This document shows positions 22,318 through 33,580 of a stretch of DNA of 64,000 nucleotides, piece by piece; within the stretch, counting starts at the first letter, position 1, and each line of letters begins with the position of its first letter. The stretch comes from Bufo bufo. Taxonomy: Eukaryota; Chordata; Amphibia; Anura; Bufonidae. The stretch is taken from contig NC_053391.1 of NCBI RefSeq assembly GCF_905171765.1, positions 152,453,565-152,517,564 of the forward strand, in the 5' to 3' direction. Below the pieces are notes generated by a model. It was not told the origin of the DNA. It was given only the letters and a program-made list of their open reading frames with translations, and made no database searches. A program made the translations under genes and the position numbers.

Positions 22318-23755
22318 CAGGGGCAGACTGGGAACTTAAAGTGGCCCTGAAAAAAAAATTAAAAGTGGCCTCATGTTCTGGGCAAGTCCAAATTGATATA
22401 AGTTGGGACAACAGAAGTAGGTGGGGCCTGCAATAACATAGTGCAGGATAAAATATCACCCCAGCAGAACCAAATACCACAGTGCAGCACAAAATACTGC
22501 CTCTGGGAAACCAAATATCACAGTGCAGCACAAAATAATACTGCCTCTGGGAAACCAAATATCACAGTGCAGCACAAAATAATACTGCCTCTGGGAAACC
22601 AAATACCACAGTGCAGCACAAAATAATACTGCCTCTGGGAAACCAAATATCACAGTGCAGCACAAAATAATACTGCCTCTGGGAAACCAAATATCACAGT
22701 GCAGCACAAAATAATACTGCCTCTGGGAAACCAAATATCACAGTGCAGCACAAAATAATACTGCCTCTGGGAAACCAAATACCACAGTGCAGCACAAAAT
22801 AATACTGCCTCTGGGAAACCAAATACCACAGTGCAGCACAAAATAATACTGCCTCTGGGAAACCAAATATCACAGTGCAGCACAAAATAACACTGCCTCT
22901 GGGAAACCAAATATCACAGTGCAGCACAAAATAATACTGCCTCTGGGAAACCAAATATCACAGTGCAGCACAAAATAATACTGCCTCTGGGAAACCAAAT
23001 ACCACAGTGCAGCACAAAATAATACTGCCTCTGGGAAACCAAATACCACAGTGCAGAACAAAATAACACTGCCTCTGGGAAACCAAATACCACAGTGCAT
23101 CACAAAATAATACTGCCTCTGGGAAACCAAATATCACAGTGCAGCACAAAATAATACTGCCTCTGGGAAACCAAATACCACAGTGCAGCACAAAATAATA
23201 CTGCCTCTGGGAAACCAAATACCACAGTGCAGCACAAAATAATACTGCCTCTGGGAAACCAAATACCACAGTGCAGAACAAAATAACACTGCCTCTGGGA
23301 AACCAAATACCACAGTGCAGCACAAAATAATACTGCCTCTGGGAAACCAAATATCACAGTGCAGCACAAAATAATACTGCCTCTGGGAAACCAAATACCA
23401 CAGTGCAGCACAAAATAATACTGCCTCTGGGAAACCAAATACCACAGTGCAGCACAAAATAATACTGCCTCTGGGAAACCAAATATCACAGTGCAGCACA
23501 AAATAATACTGCCTCTGGGAAACCAAATATCACAGTGCAGCACAAAATAATGCCAACCGCCCCACAAAGCTGTATCATTGTCCTGAGGATGGCAATATAA
23601 CTGAATTCAGGAGGGCACCTGCGGCCACTGGCCAGGTGCATAAGTGCCTAATGCCCCTATATTATGTACCTTACTGATAGCCAAGAGGAGGGATTAAGTG
23701 GCCCCCTGGCCCACCAGGAAATTTCCTTGTAAGGTCTATGGCCAGTCCTCCCATG
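22318..23755. mobile_element. hAT element carrying a minisatellite, perfect 8-bp TSD
   Basis: Begins CAGGGGCAGACTGG and ends, reverse-complemented, CATGGGAGGACTGG. The flanks are identical TTGCATTG (22310-22317 and 23756-23763). The ends surround short unique arms (about 150 and 200 bp) and a central 44-bp tandem array. No transposase is present, so it must have moved by using another element's enzyme. Confidence 0.88.
22468..23552. repeat. 44-bp minisatellite, about 25 copies
   Basis: Unit: CCAAATATCACAGTGCAGCA, CAAAATAATACTGCCTCTGG, GAAA. The first unit lacks three bases. Copies differ mainly at ATATCACAG/ATACCACAG and at rare GCAGAACAAAATAACAC variants. The unit has no stop on the minus strand in any frame, so long spurious open frames result (three units give a 44-residue period). 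Confidence 0.97.
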
Positions 23756-23866
23756 TTGCATTGTACTCATTTTGAGCTTTTATTTATTTTTATTTTTCAA
23801 TTGGTCTTTATTAAACATTTTCATCCCATTTCTCAACATTGAGATTCTCTATTACCAGACTGCTAA

Positions 23867-24254
23867 GGCCTAGTTCACATCAGCGTTCAGCCTTTCCATT
23901 CTCCTGCTCCGTTATAGGAGAAGGAGAACGGAAAGGACGGATTCGGCACATAACTGAGCCGAACGGAGCCTACGGACCCCATAGACCCCCATAGACTATA
24001 ATGGGGTCCGTTAGGTTTCCGCTCAGAAGATGATTTTGGAGCGGAGACAAAAGTTGTGCGCGCAGGACTTTTGTCTATGCTCCAAAATCATCTTCTGAGC
24101 GGAAACATAACGGACCCCATTATAGTCTATGGGGGTCTATGGGGTTCGTAGGCTCCGTTCGGCTCAGTTATGTGCCGAATCCGTCCTTTCCGTTCTCCTG
24201 CTCCTATAACGGGGCAGGAGAACGGAAAGGCTGAACGCTGATGTGAACTCGGCC
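23867..24254. mobile_element. Near-perfect palindromic MITE
   Basis: GGCCTAGTTCACATCAGCG at the left and CGCTGATGTGAACTCGGCC at the right are inverted. The whole 388 bp folds back on itself with few mismatches around a centre at about 24,062 (TTGTGCGCGCAGG). Bordering TAA and TTA suggest a Harbinger-like family. Confidence 0.85.
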
Positions 24255-24545
24255 TTAAACTGTTTTGTGTCTGGCAGCTCAACTGACAATTCCTTATCTC
24301 TGTTCTCCTAACTCATTATAGTTCAATTTTTGTCTTAAAGATAATAATATGGTTTAAATGTGTATTTGACCTATTAGTAGTTCAAAGATAAGGGATATAC
24401 ATACTGTTGCCAGCAGATAATAATTTAAGGTAAAAGTGAAAGTAAGATGCTCATAGCTAGGCAATGAGTTAAAGGGGTTATCTCACTTTAACAAGTGGCA
24501 TTTAACATGTAGACAAAGTTAATACAAGGCAGGGCTAGGTGTTCC

Positions 24546-26334
24546 GTAGTCTGGCACTTTTTTGATGAAAGTGCGAACGATAAAAGAATTGTCATTTGCA
24601 ACCTGTGCCGTACCAAAATGAGCAGGGGTGTGAACACTAGCAACCTCACCACCACCAGCATGATCCGCCACATGGCTTCAAAGCACCCTAATAGGTGGGC
24701 TGAACGCCTGGGTCCACAATCAGTGTCCGCAGGTCACACCACTGCCTACTCTTCCCCTGTGTTACGTGCTGGCAAATACCCTGTCAAAGACGCAGGCCCG
24801 GAAGCCTCCTGCCTTGCACCTGGACTTTCGCAAGCACCATCAGCTAGCACATCCACTTCTGTGTCCCAGCGCAGCGTACAGATGTCCATACCCCAGGCCT
24901 TTGAACAAAAGCACAAATACCCAGCCACCCAACTTACAGGCCATAGCACTAAATGCGCACCTTTCCAAATTGCTGGCCCTGGAAATGTTGCCATTTGGGC
25001 TTGTGGACACTGAGGCTTTCCGTGGCTTAATGGCGGCGGCCGTCTGTCGTTACTCAGTCCCCAACCGCCGCTATTTTTACCGATGTGCCGTCCCCGCCTT
25101 ACACCAGCATGTGTCCCGTAACATTACCCATGCCCTGACCGAAGCAGTTATTGGGAAGGTCCACTTAACAACTCACACATGGACAAGTGCTTGTGGCCAG
25201 GGACACAATATTTCCCTGACGACATACTTGGTGAATGTTGTGGAGGCTGGGAGTGAGTTGTACCCTGGGATGACACAGGTGCAACCGACGCCAAGGATTG
25301 CGGGCCCTAATTCCATCAGTATTTCTGCCACCACCTATTTTAGTGTCTTCAACCCCCCCTTTTCCTCATCCACCTCCTCTTCCACTTCCACCTCTGAATT
25401 CTCATCTTGCAGCACCAGTCAGCCATCAGTCAGTAGCTGGAATCAGTGTAGTACTGTAGTGGGGAAGCAGAAACAGGCCATGCAGAAATGTATTTGCTTG
25501 GGTGACAAACAGCACACCGCTACCGAGCTGTGGCAGGGTATAAGGGATCAGACTGAGCTGTCGCTCTCGCCACTCAACCTACAACCAGGCATGGTTGTGT
25601 CTGATAATGGCTGTATCTTGGTGGCGGCTTTGGAGCTCGGCAAGCTCACACACATACCATGCCTAGCCCACGTGTTAAACTTAGTGGTTCAGCGGTTTCT
25701 CAAAACCTACCCCAATTTGCCTGAGCTACTGGTGAAGGTGCGTCGCGTGTCTGCCCATTTCCGAAAGTCATCTACAGCTGCCACTGGACTGGCAGCGCTG
25801 CAGCAGTGCTTGCAATTGCCAGCACGCCGACTGTTGTGCAACATGAGCATGCGCTGGAACTTGGGGGAAGACAGTACACAGGGTGATAACCAGACCACCC
25901 TCATTTCATCTTCTCAGCTCGAATTGGATGAGGACAAGGAGGAGGAGCTGGAGACCGTTGCCTCCGCTACAGAGGGTAGTACCCATAGCAGGTTTATTCC
26001 ATCTATTCAGCGTGGATGGGCAGAAGAGGAGGAAGAGGATGAGGAGATTGAGAGTCATCCTCCTGATGAGGACAATGAAATCTTGTCTGTTGGGACTCTG
26101 GCACACATGGCTATCATTATGTTATGCTGCCTTTCCCATGAAACTCAAGTTGTATGCATTTTGGCCAACACCGATTACTGGTTGTTTAAAAGCATCCTCC
26201 TGTCAACTGAAAATGCTGACCGATTGACTCATAAAAATGAACAAGGCCTGGATTGCCCCAGACTTCTGTACTCCACCAGAGGAAAGCAGCTTAACATAAA
26301 GGCACTTAAAATGTGGCTTTTATGGTGTATTTAA
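24546..26334 (+). pseudogene. hAT transposase with BED zinc finger (frameshifted)
   Basis: hAT transposases bind element ends through an N-terminal BED zinc finger and cut DNA with an RNase H-like fold. The BED finger is clear: VWHFFDESAND, then ICNLCRTK (the Cys pair) and MIRHMASKH (the His pair), read from 24546. A frameshift near 24930 (after KYPATQ) moves the frame, and the sequence then continues from about 24934 to 26334. Downstream are TTHTWTS, where hAT proteins usually have Asp in place of the first His, and SDNG...LAHVLNLVVQ, the second catalytic Asp region followed by the CxxH-type motif. A Ser/Thr-rich insert and an acidic stretch (EEEEEDEE) follow. The usual C-terminal dimerisation segment is not recognisable. 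It is inactive. Confidence 0.82.
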
Positions 26335-26439
26335 ATACACTGTATTCCCATGCACCTTTTCCCCCACATAAAAGGGTATAAGGTTCAATCTTCCTTTTCT
26401 CGTCCTCCTCCTCCATCATATTAACATGCTTATAAGGCA

Positions 26440-27500
26440 GCCTTCGCTCCTAATGTTTTAGAGGGTGAGTTCAGCAGCAGGCCCTCAACCATAATTTTTT
26501 CGATGGTCAGCTCAGCAGCAGGCCCTCGCCCATAATTTTTTCCATGGTCAGATCAGCAGCAGGCCCTCGCCCATAATTTTTTTCATGGTCAGATCAACAG
26601 CAGGCACTCGCCCCTAATGTTTTAGAGAGTCAGCTCAGCAGCAGACTCTCAACTATAATTTTTTCGATGGTCAGCTCAGCAGCAGACCCTCAACCATAAT
26701 TTTCTCGATGGTCAACTCAACAGCAGGCACTCGCCCCTAATGTTTTAGAGAGTAAGCTCGGCAACAGACCCTCACCCCTAATGTTTTAGATGGTCAGCTC
26801 AGCAGCAGGCCCTTGCCCATGATTTTTTCCATGGTCAGATCAGCAGCAGACCCTGACCCCTAATGTTTTAGAAGGTCAGATCAGCTGCAGACCCTCACCC
26901 CTAATTTTTTAGATGGTCAGCTCAGCAGCAAACCTTCATCCATATATTTTTAGATGGTCAGCTCAGCAGCAGGCCCTCGCCCCAAATTTTTTAGATGGTC
27001 AGCTCAGCAGCAGACCCTCACCCCTAATTTTTTAGATGGTCAGATCAGCAGCAGACCCTCACCCCTAATGTTTTAGAAGGTCAGATCAGCAGCAGCAGAC
27101 CCTCACCCCTAATGTTTTAGAAGGTTAGATCAGCAGCAGAGCCTCGCCCCTAATGTTTTAGAAGGTCAGATCAGCAGCAGACCCTCAACACTAATGTTTT
27201 AGATGATCAGGTCAGCAGTAGACCCTCACCTTTAATTTTTTAGATGGTCAGCTCAGAAGCAGACCCTCACCCCTATTTTTTTATTAGGTCTGCTCAGCAG
27301 TAGACCCTCACCCCTATTTTTTTAGATGGTCAGCTTAGCAGCAGACCCTCACCCCTAATTTTTTAGATGGTCAGATCAGCAGCAGACCCTCACCCCTAAT
27401 GTTTTTGATGGTTAGATCAGCAGCAGGCCCTCGCCCCTAATGTTTTAGAGGGTCACCAGCAGGCCCTTGTTCCTTATGTTTTAGAGGATCACCAGCAGGC
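26440..27500 (+). repeat. about 43-bp tandem array in hAT 3' region
   Basis: Units of GATGGTCAGCTCAGCAGCAG plus ACCCTCACCCCTAATTTTTT repeat about 24 times with substitutions. The array lies between the transposase and the 3' terminus. A diverged inverted counterpart lies at 29880-30425. Confidence 0.9.
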
Positions 27501-28280
27501 CATCAATCATAATTTTTCAAGGCTGTGTATGATGCCCTCCTTTATGTGTAACAAAGGGTGTATTGGAGTGCCGGTTCCTTGTAATTTTTGGCAGCTCTTT
27601 CACTTAGGTCAAAGGCTTTATGAGTGTAGGAGTCCCACTACCTGAACAATTTTACCACAATGTGAATGAGGCCCTACTTTATGTGATATACAAATTGTAT
27701 CGGACTGCCTCTTCCTAGTAATTTTTGGCAGCACTTGCACATATATATATAGTAAATATATAGGAAAGAATATTTTCTAAAAAAATTTCCTCTAAAATCG
27801 ACTTTATATTCGGTTTTGTGCATATTATTGTCAGTCTATAAAAGTGGCGTACTACTCGGACAAAGTCGTTCCCAGCAGCGACCTGGGAGTCCAAGATGCA
27901 TCCAGACATCCTCCCAATGCTGTTCCGGAACCATTTCAGTGGTGTTTCCATCAATTTCTGACCTTTTCATGTGAACCAGGCACTCTCCCCTCTTCAGATC
28001 AGGGGGTGCCTGGTTTAATTCTCGGGTTCTCCCATTGACTTCCATTGTGCTCGGGTGCTCAGTAGAGCACCCGAGCATCCCGTGGTGTTCTACTTGAGCA
28101 CCCGAGCACTTTGGTGCTCGATCAACACTAATAACCATGGAAATGAGCAGTGTATAATGTAATGGAAAAATTAATCAAGCCAGCAAAAGAGGCAATATGG
28201 ACAATCACAATAATTAGTGCCTTGTATTAACATTCTCTACATGATAAATGCCATTTGTTGAAGTCAAACAACCCCTTTAA

Positions 28281-28627
28281 CCATTTATAACAAAAACTGC
28301 TGAAAATGTTTAATAAAGACCGATTGAAAAAAATATTTTTACACAAAATGAGTAAAATACAATCTTAAAAAAAAATGTTCTAGAGTGTATTCTTAGTCTT
28401 TGACCTCGCTTTAATATGTAAGAACTATCCCTGATAGCACCTAAAACCTCCCAAAATGTTAATTTTAATGCATATTTTCCATAACCTATACCCTTTTTAA
28501 CTTAATTTATCAGATATTGTTATGAAAAAATGCACAGTTGACAAGTATGGGTTTGTACTTTTAGCATGGTTCTCCATATTGGTTGTCTAGCAACTTTCCA
28601 TGGATCCACAGACATTAGCATCCTGTC
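28281..28627. other. No recognisable feature
   Basis: AT-rich spacer between the two tail-to-tail hAT copies. Confidence 0.5.
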
Positions 28628-30425
28628 TAGTGTTGATCGAGCACCAAAGTGATCGGGTGCTCTGGCTGAACACATTGGGATGCTCGGGTGCTCGGTAGAG
28701 CACCCGAGTATTATGGAAGTCAAAGGTAGAACCCAAACATTAAACCAGGCACTCCCTGCTCTGAAGAGGGGAGGGTGCCTGGTTCATATGAAAAGGTCAG
28801 AAATTGATGGAAAAAACACCGAAATGGTTCTGGAACAGCATGGGGAGGATGTCTGGATGCATCTTGGACTCCCAGGTCCCTTCTGGGAACGATGCATGTA
28901 CTCGCGGGGCAGGGATGTAATATTACCACTTTACAAAGTGTTGGTGCGGCCTTATCTGGAATATGCAGTTCAGTTCTCTTCACCATACATAGAAAAGACG
29001 CACTGCAGCCGAAAAAAGTGCAGAGGAGACCGACAAAACTGATAAGGGGAATGGAGGGTCTTAGTTATGAAGAAAGATTAAAAGAATTAAATTTATTTTG
29101 ACTTGAGAAGAAACGTCTAAGGGGGGACATGTTTAAACTATACAAATATATAAATGGGCCATACAAAAAATACAGTGTAAAGCTGTTCTATGTAAAATGC
29201 GCTCAAAAGACAAGGGGGCACTGCCTCTGATTGGAGAGGAAAAAGTTCAGTCTCCGGAAGCATCAAAGCTTCTTTACTGTAAGAACTGTGAAGCTGAGGA
29301 ATAGACTTCCTCAGAACGTGGTCACAGCAGGAACAGTAGACAGTTTCAAAAAGGGTTCAGACAAATTCTTAAAAGTAAAAAACATAAATGCTTATGAAAA
29401 TGTGTAAAAATCTCAATTCCTTTTGGGATTTGCATCCCCACCTATCCCTTGGTTGAAATTGATAAACGTATGTATTTTTTCAACCATATTAGCTATGTAA
29501 CTATGATGTTGTCCAAGTAGTACGTCACTTTTACAGACTAACAATAATATGCACAAAACCAAAGATAAAATCGATTTTAGAGGAAAATTTGTTAGGAAAC
29601 ATTCTTTCCTATATATTTGCTTGTGTATAAAGTGCTGAAAAAATTTACAAGCAGGAAGCACTACGATACAACCTGTATATAACATAAAGGAGGACATCAT
29701 TCACATTGTGGTACAATTGTTCATGTAGTGGGACTCCTACACTCATAAAGCCTATGCACTAAGTGAAAGGGCTGCCAAAAATGACAAGGAACCGAATCTC
29801 CAATACACCCTTTGTTACACATAAAGGAGGGCATCATACACAGCCTTGAAAAATTATGATTGATGGCCTGCTGGTGACCCTCTAAAACATTTTGAGCAAG
29901 GGCCTGCTGATCTGACCATCTAAAACATTAGGGGCGAGGGCCTGCTGCTGAGCTGACTCTCTAAAACATTATATGCCAGGGCCTGCAGGTGAGCTGACCC
30001 TGCAAAACATTATATGTGTGGGCCTGAAGGGGAGCTGACCCTGTAAAAGATTGTAGGTGTGGGCCTACAGGTGAGCTGACCCTCTAAAACATTATATGCA
30101 AGGGCCTGCAGGTGAGCTGACCCTGTAAAAGATTGTAGGTAAAGGCCTGCTGGTGAGCTGACCCTGTAAAAAATTATACGCAAGGGCCTGTGGTGAGATC
30201 ACCCTGTAAAAGATTTTAGGTGCGGGCCTGCAGGTGAGCTGACCCTGTAAAAGATTTTAGGTGTGGGGCTGCTGGTGAGCTGACCTTGTAAAAGATTGTA
30301 GGTAAGGGCCTGCTGGTGAGCTGACCCTGTAAAAAATTATATGCAAGGACCTTCTGGTGAGTTGACCCTATAAAATATTTTAGGTGCAGGCCTACAGGGG
30401 AGCTGACCCTGTAAAATATTGTATT
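28628..30425 (-). mobile_element. hAT element copy B (3' part, inverted)
   Basis: Begins TAGTGTTGATCGAGCACC, the reverse complement of copy A's terminus. It follows copy A backwards: 28740-28892 matches 27880-28020, then 29509-29860 matches 27480-27850, then the tandem array. An L2/CR1 tail interrupts it at 28894-29508. The array units (GCTGACCCTGTAAAAGATTG) have diverged from those of copy A. The element stops at the L1 at 30426; no transposase is present. Confidence 0.8.
28894..29508 (+). mobile_element. L2/CR1-type LINE 3' end inserted in hAT copy B
   Basis: The translated pieces LYKVLVRPYLEYAVQFSSPY, LSYEERLKELNLFSLEKKRL and RNRLPQNVV match the conserved C terminus of L2/CR1-clade reverse transcriptase proteins. 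These proteins copy their own RNA into chromosomal nicks. Frameshifts and a stop are present. The 3' end (CCATATTAGCTATGTAACTA) lacks a poly(A) tail, as is usual for these LINEs. Its borders are sharp because the hAT sequence resumes at 29509. It is 5'-truncated. Confidence 0.8.
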
Positions 30426-33400
30426 AACGCAGCAGAGACAGACAAGACCCCACAGGAAAAGAACAAACTCATTTCTGATTTCCTGAGAAAACTAAAATTA
30501 CCGATAAAGAGGTCATGGATACCCTGAAAACAATCGCCAAAGGAAAGTCCCCAGGCCCAGATGGCCTCCCAGCCATATATTACATGACTTTCAAAGATAT
30601 ACTTGTCCCTCATATGGTCCAAGTATATAATGCAGCACTGGAAGTTACACCTTTTGCTCCCCAAACACTGAGTGCCCATATTACGCTGATCCCCAAACCC
30701 CAAAAAGACCACTCTGCTCTAGTTACAGACCCATTTCTTTATTGAATCTAGATCTTAAAATTTATGCTAGAATCCTCTCAGCCAGAATGAAACCCTTGCT
30801 TCAAGACTAAATTAATTCAGACCAAACAGGTTTTGTCCTAGGCAGAGAAGGAAAAGATGGTATGTACAAAAGTATTAATGCTATCACTCTGGCCAAATGT
30901 AGTAAAACACCTATTGTACTGGTCGGGACAGATGCTGAGAAAGCATTTGATAGAGTGTCTTGGCCCTTTATCACTAGTACCCTGCAAGAATTTGGATTCC
31001 CAAATACATTCATTAAAACAATCTTTTCAATGTATGCTTCTCCCTGCGTCTATATAAAAGTGAATGACACTCTGTCCCGAGCAGTACATATCAACAACGG
31101 AATTAGGCAAGGCTGCCCATTATCACCTTTATTATTTATTCTTTCAATGGAACCCCTGTTACAATCTATAAGGCAAAATCCCGGAATTAAAGGTCTAAGC
31201 TGTTTTGACTTGGAGATAAAACAAGCTGCTTATGCAGATGACCTTTTGATGGTTGTCTCAAATACCAAACAAGCCTTTCCCCATATAATTGATACCTTAG
31301 ACAGGATTGGGGAAATACCCAATTTTAAAATTAATATCTCAAAGTCACAAGCGATGGGCATACTTTATTCCAATAAAGCTCTCAAATATCTAGAGAAAGG
31401 CTCCCCCTTTCAATGGACCAAAAGTTCCCTGAAATTTTTGGGCTTAAATATCCCTCCTGACCTCAACAAGTTATATAACTTAAACTTCACTCCACTTCTA
31501 AACTCCATACCAAATATGCTGAGTTCTTGGAAACCCACCTTTATATCATGGCTAGGATGTAAAAATATGTTCAACACCCTAATCCTACCTAAACTCACCT
31601 ACCTCATACAGGTGCTCCCAATCAAACTTCCGAAACATTTCCTAAAAACTTTCAAGAAAATATGCTCCAATTACATCTGGGGCAATATAAAACCAAGGAT
31701 CTCCCATAAAATTCTTCAACTACCTACAACCAAGGGAGGGATTGGCCTCCCTTCTCTGGATAGGTATATCACAGCCGTCCTCCTTAGTAGAATTATTGAT
31801 TGGGTAAGACACCCAAAACACAAAATTTGGATCACACTAGAAAAAGAATTAACCAGATACCCACTAAGAGATCTAGTCTTCACAAATCCACAAAATACTC
31901 CCACTATAAATAAAGACAATATTCTAGTCCATGCCACATTATCCACCTGGAAAGCAAAGCCTCTGAGAGACGCTTGCTCAAAATTTCCCTCTCACCTACG
32001 AAACCTTAGTGACTGCCTTATCACAATCGGCGAAGGCTATACAACCTTACCAACACAAATACGTAATAGCAATTTAGCTCCAGCAGACCTTTTAGATCCA
32101 GATGGTAGCATTTTAAACTTACAAACTATGAGGGAAAGGTTCGGAACATCTCAACTCAATAGTCTTCATCACAACATTATATCAAAATCCCTTAAACTGG
32201 CTATGTCCCCAGATTTCCAGATTAGGGAACCCTCATGGTTTGAAAAATTAATATCTCAATCACAGACACCTAAAAAACTTACACACACGATATGTAAGAA
32301 TCTACTTCAAAATGAAACCCCAAGCTCCCTTTACTTTTTAAGAGAATGGGAAAGAGATTTAAATATCAAATTCACAAGTGAGGATACCAAAGCTATATTA
32401 CTATCACCAAAATTATCCTCAAGATGCTCCAATATTCAGGAAGACACCTATAAAGTAATATCCAGGTGGTACCTTACACCTGTCAGATTAAGCCAGATGT
32501 ATAGTACCACATCGGATTTGTGTTGGAGATGTCTCAAAGAGAGGAGCACCTTCTTGCATATCTGGTGGACTTGCCCACTTGTACAATCCTTTTGGATTCA
32601 GGTTTTTGAAAATATCAACTACATACTAGATAAAAAAGATAATATGAGGATCACCAGTTGTCCAGGGGTTGCCCTGTTAAACATTATACCAAATTCACTG
32701 AACCTATCTGAAATGAGTCTCTTAAGAACTCTTATAGCGGCAGCTAGGCTTCTCATAGCCTCAAACTCAAAAACACAAGGTCATTTGTCTGGCACACAAT
32801 AGATAAATAGTTACCTCTATTTCCAGACTGGAAGAACTATCCCATTGGGAATTGAGATCACATCATAAATATAAGAAAAGCTGGTCCCCATTGATCAACT
32901 GGAGATCCTCAAAACCTTAGACATGAGTGGCCCCCTCATCTCCTACTCCAGTACTACATACACATCCGCTATCTCTAAACTGGAACCAGTTTAACCTTTT
33001 CGCTCCAGGTTTTCACATATATTCGTAACTCACAACCCACCTTATCCTTCTTACGATGAGTACTACTTATCCCCCCACTTTCTGTCCTGTTCTTTATTTA
33101 TTTGTTATTTGGTTTTAGACACTTCCATATAGACTAAGGCCATTACAGAGCTAGACAAGTGGAGGAGTCTCCTTCCCGTCCCTCCTGACCTTCCTCTCTA
33201 AATAATGATCTTAAAGGACTTTTACTGCATTCTTAACTTAGGGGGGGGAGGTCATTAGGGACTCCAGGGTTTGGGAGATGTTCAGTATACAGGATTCAAG
33301 GCATCATATAACCTTAATGGTACTATCAGAACATCTTTACTTAAACATGTACAAAGCTTACGTAGATATTGCTCTTGTTCCTTTCTTCTTCATGAATCCT

Positions 33401-33580
33401 CTCAAATAGAGTCCTTTCTCATTGAGGGCGTAAAAGTCCCCACGCTCTTAGCTATTGTAAATTTTCGCTCTATGTGATTCTGTACCATTGTATTTGGCCT
33501 CAATGCATCCTTGACTTGCTGTCATGTATTGTAACCCCCTTTTATTGAAAATCAATAAAAAGAATTTGAAAAGAAAAAAA
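30426..33580 (+). mobile_element. 5'-truncated L1-clade LINE
   Basis: The element lacks the endonuclease region and starts inside ORF2. After the coding part comes a roughly 780-bp 3' UTR ending ATCAATAAAAAGAATTTG and an A-rich tail near 33580. The left border abuts the hAT array. I found no clear target-site duplication. Confidence 0.85.
30515..32802 (+). pseudogene. L1 ORF2 reverse transcriptase (truncated, broken)
   Basis: ORF2 of L1 elements encodes an endonuclease and reverse transcriptase that copy the element's RNA at a nicked target. Here the endonuclease is absent. The fingers motif GKSPGPDGLPAIYY begins at about 30541. A frameshift near 30725 precedes SSYRPISLLNLD, and an in-frame TAA lies at 30808-30810. 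From 30862 one frame is open for 646 codons. It holds TDAEKAFDRV (motif A), IRQGCPLSPLLF (motif B), AAYADDLL (the catalytic YADD at about 31231-31242) and the thumb. A C-terminal CWRC...HIWWTC cluster matches the L1 Cys/His motif (CX2C...HX4C). The long open stretch suggests a fairly recent insertion despite the 5' lesions. Confidence 0.85.

Larger units (their letters stand above)
24532..28130 (+). mobile_element. hAT element copy A (5'-truncated)
   Basis: The segment starts abruptly just upstream of the BED finger and ends at 28130 with a terminus that, reverse-complemented, reads TAGTGTTGATCGAGCACC. The order is transposase relic, about 43-bp tandem array (26440-27500), unique 3' part and terminus. 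The coding part is homologous to that at 56.4-57.4 kb, and the 3' part to the inverted copy at 28.6-30.4 kb. Confidence 0.8.
24469..28280. mobile_element. T2/Kolobok-like MITE split by a hAT element
   Basis: The left end TTAAAGGGGTTATCTCAC runs to TACAAGGCA at 24531. The right end, reverse-complemented, starts TTAAAGGGGTTGTTTGAC and also reaches TACAAGGCA. The roughly 62-bp inverted termini agree at most positions. TTAAAGGRR ends with TTAA target sites are the hallmark of the Xenopus T2 family. The two halves are separated by the hAT relic at 24532-28130. Confidence 0.75.

Noticed and set aside
22441..23567. Series of 80-155-codon minus-strand open frames
   Set aside because: They are translations of the 44-bp minisatellite in rotating frames, not a gene.
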